A stretch of 64,000 nucleotides of DNA from Kangiellaceae bacterium (GTDB lineage: Bacteria > Pseudomonadota > Gammaproteobacteria > Enterobacterales > Kangiellaceae), in assembly GCA_026196875.1 (NCBI GenBank), contig JAPHTP010000083.1:41802-105801 (forward strand), read 5' to 3'. Every line of letters begins with the position of its first letter. Position 1 is the first letter of the stretch. The notes beneath the pieces are model-generated. The model did no database searches and was not told where the DNA came from. It worked only from the letters and a program-made list of their open reading frames with translations. The position numbers were made by a program, and so were the translations under genes. Positions 19,683-26,866 of this stretch are shown one piece after another.

Positions 19683-20030
19683 TTATTTTACAATAACTCT
19701 CCCAATCATCTCGGGATGAGGCCCACACCGATAATCAAACTCCCCTACCTTATCAAACAACTTATCAAACGTCTCGTCGGGAAAAATATAGTCCGACTCT
19801 TCCTCACCATATTTTTCAAAAAACACACTGTGATATTGACGCTTCTCTTTGTTCACCCACCGAATAGTTTGCCCCTTTTTAATCTCAATCACTTCCGGCA
19901 CAAACTTAAACTTAATCATGGTCACTTCTACCACATCCGCTTCGCTTTTTTCTGTCGCTTCTTTATTCCCATTAAATGCGCATGCGGTAAAGCTGATGAC
20001 TAGAGAAAACACTACAAGTAATTTTTTCAT
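19683..20030 (-). CDS. Cupredoxin lipoprotein (plastocyanin/azurin-like blue copper protein)
   Basis: The 115-residue product has a lipoprotein signal with cleavage before Cys17 (SFTAC). The mature domain is a type 1 copper fold: one His in RQYHSVFF and the Cys-His-Met set in YRCGPHPEMIGR. Such proteins shuttle single electrons in the periplasm; next to nirT and nirS it is a candidate electron donor to NirS or NorC, which is inference. No FNR-type box is visible upstream. A truncated paralogue lies at 12269-12370. Confidence 0.85.
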   Translation of the reverse strand: MKKLLVVFSLVISFTACAFNGNKEATEKSEADVVEVTMIKFKFVPEVIEIKKGQTIRWVNKEKRQYHSVFFEKYGEEESDYIFPDETFDKLFDKVGEFDYRCGPHPEMIGRVIVK

Positions 20031-20075
20031 TGCTTTTCCCTCTTATATTTTGAATAAGATAAAAAATTCATCTGT

Positions 20076-20144
20076 ACCCTGAGTGGAGTCAAAGGGTAAC
20101 AAGTGCATTGCATGAATTGAAAGGGCTTCAACTCCGCTCAACCT
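20076..20144. repeat. REP-like inverted pair
   Basis: ACCCTGAGTGGAGTCAAAGG (from 20076) and GGCTTCAACTCCGCTCAACC (from 20124) are imperfect inverted copies. Each resembles the widespread CCCTTCGACTCCGCTCAGGG palindromic repeat of bacterial genomes. They lie just upstream of the cupredoxin gene and would form a stem of about ten pairs with G-U wobble. Confidence 0.55.
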
Positions 20145-20172
20145 ACTTTTTATTTATTGAAATAGTGTAAAT

Positions 20173-20201
20173 AAAAAATGGGGAAGCCAAATGACTCCCC
20201 C
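20173..20201 (-). terminator. Terminator hairpin downstream of the NirT-like gene
   Basis: On the minus strand GGGGAGTC and GGCTTCCCC form an imperfect stem followed by ATTTTTTATTT. It lies about 120 bases after the NirT-like stop, behind a second perfect hairpin (AACTAAG/CTTAGTT, 20209-20229), and probably ends the nirS-nirT transcript. Confidence 0.65.
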
Positions 20202-20231
20202 ACAAATAACTAAGCCAAAGACTTAGTTAGG

Positions 20232-20259
20232 CCAACGGGCCCTACTTCCAACGGGCCCT
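20232..20259. repeat. Tandem direct repeat with GGGCCC cores
   Basis: CCAACGGGCCCT occurs twice (20232-20243 and 20248-20259), four bases apart, in the trailer of the NirT-like gene. Each copy holds the six-base palindrome GGGCCC, so alternative hairpins are possible. Confidence 0.6.
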
Positions 20260-20320
20260 TTTCTCTTGCAACAGAGATCGGTTGCAGAGGTCTATCCCTT
20301 ACCTCCGTGCAATTTGTTAA

Positions 20321-22114
20321 TTATTGTTTCTTAGCGTTTATTTCAGCTTCCCCATTATCTAATCCTAACTTGTACCCGAGAGATACATGGTGGAATCTTG
20401 ATTGGGCATAATCATCATGGATGGCAAACCCAAAGTTATATAATTTGCCGGGCTCAATGCTTACATCGCCGGATTTATCTGAAACCAGTTTTCGTTTCAT
20501 TATCACGGTCCAGGTCTTGCCTTTAAGCGTCGCTTCAATCTCAGCACCAACACCGCCTTGCATCACTCTTTGTTCTAAGATGTAGCCATCTTCAACAGAC
20601 TTGCTGCCTGATTTATACCGAACGATATCCATATAGTGACCGGCATCCATTTCACCTTTAATCATGTCGGCATCAGCCAATTTGTCCCAGCCTCCACGTT
20701 TTTTACCTCGGCGGCCTTTCACTTCTATTTTGGTGCGACTTTCCTTCAAATATTTAGTCACTCCGTCTGTTATGCTAATGCGATCTTTAAATTCACTTCC
20801 GTCTAGCGCTGCTTGTTCAGGTGCATGTGGCATATTGCGATTATCGTGGTGGCAAGTCCCCCAGCACCCTGCCCTATCAGCAAACTCAACCTCGTCGGTT
20901 GCGAACATTACAGCTAGCTTGACCTTGTTTTCTGGGTCCATTTTTCCGCCATCAACAAATTCAACGGGTGAATGTCCAGTGTCAGGCCAAGAGAATTTCA
21001 TATATAAGTACTCACCATCATGAGCTGAATCAACTTTTACTGGAATACTGCCTCTTTTGTTTGGAATCGGGGTTGATTCCGCAGTTTCCCCGGTAACGAT
21101 TTTCTGCCCCATCTCGGCAGTTTCGTTATCATGGCAAGTCACACAACGATCCCCACCTTTATCAAATGGCCTGGCACCGCCATGGTCACGACCATTAAGT
21201 ACCCATTCAATTGATGCTTCACCGGGATAAAAGATGGTGATATCGCGGCTGGCCGCATTTCCCCAGTTAACGCTGATATTACTTGCAGAAGCCGCCGGCG
21301 TCTTACCTGAAGTCGCATCAGCAGATTTTCCACCGGCAGTTTTATATTGTGCGATTGCTTCTTCTACAGCGGCTTTAATTCTGTCTTGCTCTTCAGCTTC
21401 TGCCACAGCTTTCTCATCAGCCGCCTTTTGCTTGGCTTCAGTTTCCTGTTTTTCAACTAGTGCCAGCCCATCCAAATACATTTGAGGCACTTCTCTGGCA
21501 AATTTTGGATTAGGCGCTTCTAATTCTTCGATTTCTTCGTCAGTTAACATATGACGAACATCGTTATGGGCAATGCCTTTGTGGCAATCGATACAAGTTT
21601 GACCTTGCTCGAAAGCATTCATGTGCTGTTTTCTAGCGCGAGGCTTCTGAAACTGGGGCGCCATCGATTCAAAGTTATGGCAGTTGCGGCATTCTCTTGA
21701 GTCTGTGTCCTTCATTTGTTTCCAGACTCGTTTGGCCATCGTTAAGCGGCGCTCTTCAAATTTCTCAGGTGTGTCTATTGTGCCTAAGGCTTTGTGGAGT
21801 AATTCGTTTGATGCTTGAACTTTACGCACCATTTTATGAACCCAGGGATCAGGTACGTGGCAGTCTGAGCAAGTCGCTCTCACGCCAGTTCTGTTGCTAT
21901 AGTGAATGGTTGGCTTATATTCTTTGTAAACGTTATTTTCCATTTCATGGCAGCTGATACAAAACGTCATTGTATTGGTAGCTTCCATCGCTGTATTAAA
22001 ACCGCCCCAAAAAATAATACCGCCAATAAAAAAGACCAATCCAGCTGCAACTGTCGCGCCCATCAGGACTTTTTTTCTCATCAGTTTTTTTAACTTCGAT
22101 TCTTTTTGTGACAT
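20321..22114 (-). CDS. NapC/NirT-type tetrahaem cytochrome c fused to a C-terminal ethylbenzene-dehydrogenase-like haem-binding domain
   Basis: The 597-residue protein has one membrane helix (about 17-37) and a NapC/NirT domain with four CxxCH haem sites (CISCH 52-56, CSDCH 82-86, CRNCH 142-146, CIDCH 174-178). A Glu/Ala/Lys-rich helical linker (about 215-280) joins it to a C-terminal domain with a fifth CxxCH (CVTCH 324-328) and an unusual C-x3-C-H (CWGTCH 417-422). The C-terminal part resembles EB_dh-type periplasmic haem-binding domains. Classic NirT is only the first 200 residues and moves electrons from quinol to periplasmic reductases. Position 126 bases after nirS suggests it feeds NirS, but the extra domain's role is unknown. 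Confidence 0.85.
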   Translation of the reverse strand: MSQKESKLKKLMRKKVLMGATVAAGLVFFIGGIIFWGGFNTAMEATNTMTFCISCHEMENNVYKEYKPTIHYSNRTGVRATCSDCHVPDPWVHKMVRKVQASNELLHKALGTIDTPEKFEERRLTMAKRVWKQMKDTDSRECRNCHNFESMAPQFQKPRARKQHMNAFEQGQTCIDCHKGIAHNDVRHMLTDEEIEELEAPNPKFAREVPQMYLDGLALVEKQETEAKQKAADEKAVAEAEEQDRIKAAVEEAIAQYKTAGGKSADATSGKTPAASASNISVNWGNAASRDITIFYPGEASIEWVLNGRDHGGARPFDKGGDRCVTCHDNETAEMGQKIVTGETAESTPIPNKRGSIPVKVDSAHDGEYLYMKFSWPDTGHSPVEFVDGGKMDPENKVKLAVMFATDEVEFADRAGCWGTCHHDNRNMPHAPEQAALDGSEFKDRISITDGVTKYLKESRTKIEVKGRRGKKRGGWDKLADADMIKGEMDAGHYMDIVRYKSGSKSVEDGYILEQRVMQGGVGAEIEATLKGKTWTVIMKRKLVSDKSGDVSIEPGKLYNFGFAIHDDYAQSRFHHVSLGYKLGLDNGEAEINAKKQ

Positions 22115-22195
22115 TTTCGGTACTCCTTACAAGAGGTAGCCTTTTAATATTTGTCGATTTTTTGTTTTAGTAAATAATTTGAAATTATCTGAATA

Positions 22196-22219
22196 TGAGT
22201 GTGGCCGAAGCCACACTCA
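22196..22219 (-). promoter_or_regulatory. Very stable hairpin between nirS and the NirT-like gene
   Basis: On the minus strand TGAGTGTGGC and GCCACACTCA form a perfect ten-pair stem closed by a cUUCGg tetraloop, an especially stable RNA loop. There is only a weak T tract after it, so it is more likely a 3' stabiliser or partial attenuator for nirS mRNA than a full terminator. Confidence 0.75.
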
Positions 22220-22240
22220 GAACTACAACTTAGTGATTAA

Positions 22241-23869
22241 TTAAGTCTTATGGTTAGAACGATTGAATACGTTGAACTTACCAGTAGGCGTTGTTAACCC
22301 TTTGATGCGGTGTTTCTCTTTAAGAGTCTTCGCATCGTAAACAACGATTTCACCAGTTGGATTCTTGTTATCTGTACGGTTCCAAACAGATACCCAAACT
22401 TCTGTACCGCCTTGGTTGAACTCGATGTGAAGCGCAGCTTTACCTTTTTCTTCAGTAACGCGAATAGTTTTCACAATTTTACGAGTTTTCTTGTCTATGA
22501 CTTGTACAGATTGTTGAACTTCTGGCTCTGGGTGCTTCAGCTGATCTGCCCATACATATTGAGAGTTTTCGTGAGTTCGAATGAAAACGCCTGCGCCGTC
22601 AGTTTCAACTTCGTAGCAAAGTTTCCAAGCGTCTTTAGGACGATTGATTGGATCGTTACCCCATACAGAGACCAGACCAACACCTAAGTGAGTTGTTCCG
22701 CCGACAGGTCCACACTTTTCGTCAACCCAGTTAGCGCCAGGCCCAGGGTGAGGAAGTTTGTCAACGTCGATCATTTTTTCAAGCTTACGCTCTTTAGTAT
22801 CAACGATAACCATTTTGTTAGACGCATTTGCAGCAATTTGGAAATAACGTCCAGAAGGGTCGAAGAAACCATCATGTAAGAATTCCGCAGAATCAATTTG
22901 CTCGATTCTTAAGTTATCCAAGTCACGATAATCAACTTGCCACATTTGGCCTAGCTCTTTAACAGCAACCAGGAAAGTTGGCTCGTTAGGTGTAGTATAA
23001 ATTGCCGCTACACGAGCTTCGTTGATAAACTCACCTTTAGTATTGTAACCACGAGTTGAAACAACTTTTAGAGGTTCTAAAGTTTCAGCATCCATAATTA
23101 CAAAGTGCGCAGGCCAGTAACCTCCGGCGATTACGTATTTGCCATCACCAGAAACAGCGATATCACGAGCGTCATATGCCATTTGGGTTTCTGCAACTAA
23201 CATTTTGTCTGGAGTTTGGAAAAGATCAATCTTGTTAACACGGCCGTCACGACCAATGGTATACCAGAAGCGTCCAGTATCTTTAGTGTGTTGAGTTTTA
23301 TGATGCTCGGTACCTTTGATTACGTGAACCGCGTAACCAGTATCCAAGTGAGCAATAACTTCTTTAGTATCACCATCTACGATAGCAGCTTTACCTGCAT
23401 CACGCTCAATAACAACGAAGAAGTTTTTCCAGTTACGGTTATGTTTAGGTTTTTTAGGGTAGTCTTTTAAGGCGATGAATTGTTTGGTGCGGTCCTTCAT
23501 CATCTTCAAAGACATTTCTGGTGGCACAGGTGGTTCCATCTGAATATAAGTAGAAACCAGGCTGATTTCTTCTTTAGTGAAGATATCATCGAAGTTGTTC
23601 ATACCACCTTCTGTACCGTAAGTGATAATTTTCTCAAGACGCTTTTGGCCTAGTTTTAAAGTCTCTTTTGGCTCTAAGCTTTTACCAGTCGCACCTTTAC
23701 GTAAAACACCGTGACAACCAGCACAACGTTGGAAGTAAAGTGTTTTTGCTTTTTCGAAATCTGCCTCAGATAGAGTTGGTCCTGCAGCAACCGCATTCAT
23801 ACTAATACCTGATGCTAACAGTCCGGCAGCCATCCCTAATGCAGAGAGACCTACCTTTGTCTTTTTCAT
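22241..23869 (-). CDS. nirS: Cytochrome cd1 nitrite reductase NirS
   Basis: NirS is the periplasmic, dimeric enzyme that reduces nitrite to nitric oxide. The 542-residue precursor has a Sec signal ending near NAVAA-GP, an N-terminal cytochrome c domain with CAGCH at 49-53, and an eight-bladed propeller (about 150-542) that binds haem d1. Family-typical segments include DTGYAVHVIKGTEHHKTQHT, GRDGRVNKIDLFQ and TTHLGVGLVSVWG. An FNR/DNR-type site and -10 box precede it. The NirT-like gene follows and haem d1 assembly genes lie 7 kb away. Confidence 0.97.
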   Translation of the reverse strand: MKKTKVGLSALGMAAGLLASGISMNAVAAGPTLSEADFEKAKTLYFQRCAGCHGVLRKGATGKSLEPKETLKLGQKRLEKIITYGTEGGMNNFDDIFTKEEISLVSTYIQMEPPVPPEMSLKMMKDRTKQFIALKDYPKKPKHNRNWKNFFVVIERDAGKAAIVDGDTKEVIAHLDTGYAVHVIKGTEHHKTQHTKDTGRFWYTIGRDGRVNKIDLFQTPDKMLVAETQMAYDARDIAVSGDGKYVIAGGYWPAHFVIMDAETLEPLKVVSTRGYNTKGEFINEARVAAIYTTPNEPTFLVAVKELGQMWQVDYRDLDNLRIEQIDSAEFLHDGFFDPSGRYFQIAANASNKMVIVDTKERKLEKMIDVDKLPHPGPGANWVDEKCGPVGGTTHLGVGLVSVWGNDPINRPKDAWKLCYEVETDGAGVFIRTHENSQYVWADQLKHPEPEVQQSVQVIDKKTRKIVKTIRVTEEKGKAALHIEFNQGGTEVWVSVWNRTDNKNPTGEIVVYDAKTLKEKHRIKGLTTPTGKFNVFNRSNHKT

Positions 23870-23940
23870 GACTTATCCCCTCGTTTGTTTAGAAAAGAAA
23901 GAAGAGCTGTTCAACGGATAAATTGATTAACTCGACAATC

Positions 23941-23981
23941 ATCATACGCCGCCCTATTCCATACTCTTTGATCAATATCAA
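23941..23981 (-). promoter_or_regulatory. nirS promoter with FNR/DNR-type site
   Basis: TTGATCAATATCAA (23968-23981) is a perfect TTGAT-N4-ATCAA palindrome. On the minus strand a TATGAT -10 box (23941-23946) lies 31 bases from the palindrome centre, the class II spacing. Transcription would start near 23933, giving a leader of about 64 bases. The regulator (DNR, FNR or Anr type) is not in the window. Confidence 0.85.
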
Positions 23982-24105
23982 TATATAGATTCTTGTTTTT
24001 CCACATTTTTTTTAGGGAAAATAAGACTATTTTTCGGTGCTAGAACTTTACTATTGAGAACAATTATCAGTTACGTAAAGTTCCTAGTTTCTTGCAGTTT
24101 AAGAG

Positions 24106-24146
24106 TTGACTCATATCAATAATTTGATCTCGTATAGGAGTAAGCT
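24106..24146 (+). promoter_or_regulatory. cysG promoter with FNR/DNR-like site
   Basis: TTGACTCATATCAA (24106-24119) matches TTGAT-N4-ATCAA with one mismatch. TAAGCT (24141-24146) is a weak -10 at the expected distance. The deduced start near 24154 would leave a leader of about 29 bases before cysG. This site is separate from the nirS site in the same 313-base divergent region. Confidence 0.65.
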
Positions 24147-24182
24147 AAGAATCACCAAAAACGCAACAGAGAGATTAATGGG

Positions 24183-25622
24183 ATGGATTATTTTCCATTA
24201 TTCACCGACATAAAACAAAAAGAATGCTTAGTCGTTGGTGGAGGAGAAATTGCTTTTAGAAAAGCATCTGCGCTCTTAAGAGCCGGCTCAAATGTAACTA
24301 TTGTTGCCCCTGAAATTTGCGATAACGTTCAAGACTTAGCGGAGAACGCCGCGTGCAAAATAGTCCAACAAAAGTATCAAAATAGTTTTCTTGATAACAA
24401 AATTTTAGTTATAGCCGCTACCGATATCAGATCGCTTAACGAACAAGTTTTTAGTGATGCAAACGACAGAAACATTCCGGTAAACGTAGTCGATAACCCT
24501 GACCTCTGCACTTTTATTTTTCCGGCGATAGTAGAACGCGGCCCGATGACTATTGCAGTATGCAGTAATGGTAACGCACCGGTTCTAGGACGGCTTTTAA
24601 GAGCTAAGATTGAATCAATTATTCCATTCCAATATGGAAGGTTGGCAGAGCTAGCGCAAAAATATCGAGCCAAAGTAAAATCTGCTTTTAGCAACACCAA
24701 CCAAAGAAGAGATTTTTGGGAGTCGGTGTTTGAAGGGAAAGTCGCGGAAAAAGTTTTTGATGGCGAATTTGAACAAGCAGAAGAAATGCTTAATCAAAAA
24801 CTTGAAACCGATAGCTTTCCGCAAGAGCAGCGAGGCGAAGTATATTTAGTGGGTGCAGGCCCCGGAGACCCCGAACTATTGACATTCAAAGCGCTAAGAT
24901 TAATGCAACAGGCAGACGTTGTAATTTATGATCGATTAGTCACTCCCGAAATTCTAGACCTAACCAGGCGAGATGCACACAAAATTTACGTTGGCAAAAA
25001 GTCAAAATATCACTGTGTTCCACAAAAAGATATTAACTCATTGCTGCTGGAATATGCTGAGAAAGGGCATCGAGTTTTGCGATTAAAAGGGGGCGATCCT
25101 TTTATCTTTGGACGCGGTGGAGAAGAAGCAGAAGAGTTGGTTAAACGACAAATTCCATTTCAGGTTGTACCAGGAATTACATCTGCTGCTGGCGCTTCAA
25201 CTTATAGTGGAATACCGCTCACACATCGCGACTACTCTCACAGCGTCACCTTCGTAACCGGTCATCTAAAAAATGATACCTGTGACTTAAATTGGAAAGC
25301 GTTAGCGCAACCAGGACAGACATTAGTTATTTACATGGGGCTTGCAGGCTTAGCCACAATTTCTACTCAATTAGTCAATCATGGTTTGCCGGATTCAACA
25401 CCGGTTGCATTAGTACAAAATGCAACGAGAGGAAATCAGAAAGTCGTCATTGGTAATTTAAGCAATATTGAGAAAGTAGCGAAGGAAAATGAAGTGGTTT
25501 CTCCTGCGTTAATCTTTGTCGGGGAAGTGATCAATCTATACGGCACGTTAAAGCAGACTAATCAATCGCGCCAAATGAGTGACGCACATGGAAATCTTGC
25601 GCTAGAAAGAAAGTCTGCTTAG
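24183..25622 (+). CDS. cysG: Siroheme synthase CysG (uroporphyrinogen III methyltransferase / precorrin-2 dehydrogenase / ferrochelatase)
   Basis: A full-length trifunctional enzyme of 479 residues. Residues 1 to about 205 form the dehydrogenase/chelatase half, with the NAD-binding VVGGGEIAFRKASALL, Asp104 in NVVDNPD and Ser128 kept at the same numbering as Salmonella CysG. Residues about 217-460 form the SAM-dependent methyltransferase, with VYLVGAGPGDPELLT, LRLKGGDPFIFGRGGEE and GIPLTHRDY. Siroheme is the precursor that NirDLGH convert towards haem d1, so beside nirS it replaces the usual monofunctional NirE. Siroheme could also serve sulfite or nitrite assimilation. Confidence 0.95.
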   Translation: MDYFPLFTDIKQKECLVVGGGEIAFRKASALLRAGSNVTIVAPEICDNVQDLAENAACKIVQQKYQNSFLDNKILVIAATDIRSLNEQVFSDANDRNIPVNVVDNPDLCTFIFPAIVERGPMTIAVCSNGNAPVLGRLLRAKIESIIPFQYGRLAELAQKYRAKVKSAFSNTNQRRDFWESVFEGKVAEKVFDGEFEQAEEMLNQKLETDSFPQEQRGEVYLVGAGPGDPELLTFKALRLMQQADVVIYDRLVTPEILDLTRRDAHKIYVGKKSKYHCVPQKDINSLLLEYAEKGHRVLRLKGGDPFIFGRGGEEAEELVKRQIPFQVVPGITSAAGASTYSGIPLTHRDYSHSVTFVTGHLKNDTCDLNWKALAQPGQTLVIYMGLAGLATISTQLVNHGLPDSTPVALVQNATRGNQKVVIGNLSNIEKVAKENEVVSPALIFVGEVINLYGTLKQTNQSRQMSDAHGNLALERKSA

Positions 25623-25756
25623 TTACTAAGATAATTGGTAATTAAAAAAGAATCTATTGAGAGTTGTCTCTTTCCCTCTTGTTTTTACTGTTGTAAGAAT
25701 ATAGAGGGCTCTTTATTCGACCTGTCCGAAGCAGACATTAACTTGCTTATCAGAGA

Positions 25757-25776
25757 GCCTTCACCTGAAGGCTTTT
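25757..25776 (+). terminator. Rho-independent terminator after cysG
   Basis: GCCTTC, loop ACCT and GAAGGC are followed by TTTT and a T-rich tract, about 135 bases after the cysG stop and just before the end of the convergent GFA-family gene. Confidence 0.75.
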
Positions 25777-25797
25777 CTGTTTTGAGACGATTACTTT

Positions 25798-26160
25798 TTA
25801 AAAGCTCGCGCCATCAATTTTTCGGGTTTCTAACGAATCTAAATTTAGATCTTCAACACACCCCAAATTCACTCGATACTTTCCGGGAAACGCCGGGCCA
25901 TCATGAAAAGGATAGATCCCGCACGTTTTACAAAAGTAGTGGTATACGTCGTGGTCACCAAATTGGTATCGCTGCAAACTTTCTTTTCCTTTCAAAAAAG
26001 AAAACTTCTCAGGCTCGACATAAAAATCAGACATGGTTGCGCCTTTACGCCGACAGATGGAACAATTGCAGCGACATCCTTGGTTAATTGGCGCACATTC
26101 GAATTCAAATTGGATTTCACCACAATGGCAACTAGCGCGATATTTCTTTAACTGAGACAT
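25798..26160 (-). CDS. GFA/CENP-V family zinc-binding protein
   Basis: The 120-residue product has the GFA (glutathione-dependent formaldehyde-activating-like) layout: CHCG at 11-14, C-N-C-S-I-C-R-R-K-G near 30-39 and FCKTCGIYPF near 80. These cysteines bind zinc. The family name comes from a formaldehyde enzyme, but most members have no proven substrate. Its first 29 bases overlap the end of the upstream lipoprotein gene on the same strand, implying co-transcription. Confidence 0.85.
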   Translation of the reverse strand: MSQLKKYRASCHCGEIQFEFECAPINQGCRCNCSICRRKGATMSDFYVEPEKFSFLKGKESLQRYQFGDHDVYHYFCKTCGIYPFHDGPAFPGKYRVNLGCVEDLNLDSLETRKIDGASF

Positions 26161-26695
26161 TATTTTGAGTCCTTATACAAATAGAATGATTTCCTGTTAT
26201 TCGAAGAGTTAACTCTTTAGCTTGTTTTCCCTCTCCTGTATAAACATCTATCTTTTTATTTTTTATTGCTTGGCCGACATCTTGAGCAACAAATTGAGGA
26301 ACCTTTAGTATTTTTTCTACTTCAGGAATGTTAACCACAGAATTGGGTTCAACCAGCCCAGCGTCCGTTGCAATCGTTCCAATCGTCAAAGGCGTACCTT
26401 TTGAATTTAATGGGTCGTCAGACCGATACCATTGATTATTGTAGTAGCCTAAATACCAGCCGAAACGTGTCTTTCCCCACCCTTCCAACATTACATCTTT
26501 TACAAATGCTCGATTAAATGAAATCCTTCCAGCCTTATTCACTGAAACTGCGTAAAAATCGGGCGATTTATAGTCCCCTTCAATCGGAGTGTAATACCCG
26601 GTGACTCGCCAATTATCAGAGCAAATTGGACCTTTTTGACTACAAGCGCTCAATATAAAGCTCAAACTCAGCACTAATACCACTTTTAACTTCAT
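26132..26695 (-). CDS. 3D-domain lipoprotein
   Basis: The 187-residue product has a lipoprotein signal (LSFILSAC, Cys18). The C-terminal part shows the 3D (three-aspartate) domain pattern: an Asp in IATDAG, one in VAQDVGQAIK and one in KKIDVY. 3D domains are double-psi barrels found in MltA-type lytic transglycosylases and Rpf/YuiC-like proteins, so cell-wall cleavage is possible but unproven. Family usually has a GT-P-L-x-x-G-T segment; here GTPLTIGTIATD fits. Confidence 0.75.
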   Translation of the reverse strand: MKLKVVLVLSLSFILSACSQKGPICSDNWRVTGYYTPIEGDYKSPDFYAVSVNKAGRISFNRAFVKDVMLEGWGKTRFGWYLGYYNNQWYRSDDPLNSKGTPLTIGTIATDAGLVEPNSVVNIPEVEKILKVPQFVAQDVGQAIKNKKIDVYTGEGKQAKELTLRITGNHSICIRTQNNVSVKEISR

Positions 26696-26866
26696 AGCAA
26701 TCTCTTCAGATCCTTATACTGGTATAAAATTTATCATATAAATCATAGTGTTATTATACATTCTGTTAGTGAAACAACTATTACTGAACATTTTTTAATC
26801 AACTAGTGAATTTTGACGCTAATTTTGAGAGAATACGCGCCCATTTTGCAGTAATACTTATTCTAG

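Noticed and set aside
24183..24620. Suspected loss of the Ser128 position in CysG
   Set aside because: Counting residues against Salmonella CysG shows Asp104 and Ser128 both kept; the apparent change is at a different Ser (132).
25635..26087. 150-codon plus-strand frame after cysG
   Set aside because: It lies antisense over the GFA-family gene, whose cysteine motifs are unmistakable, and includes the cysG terminator.
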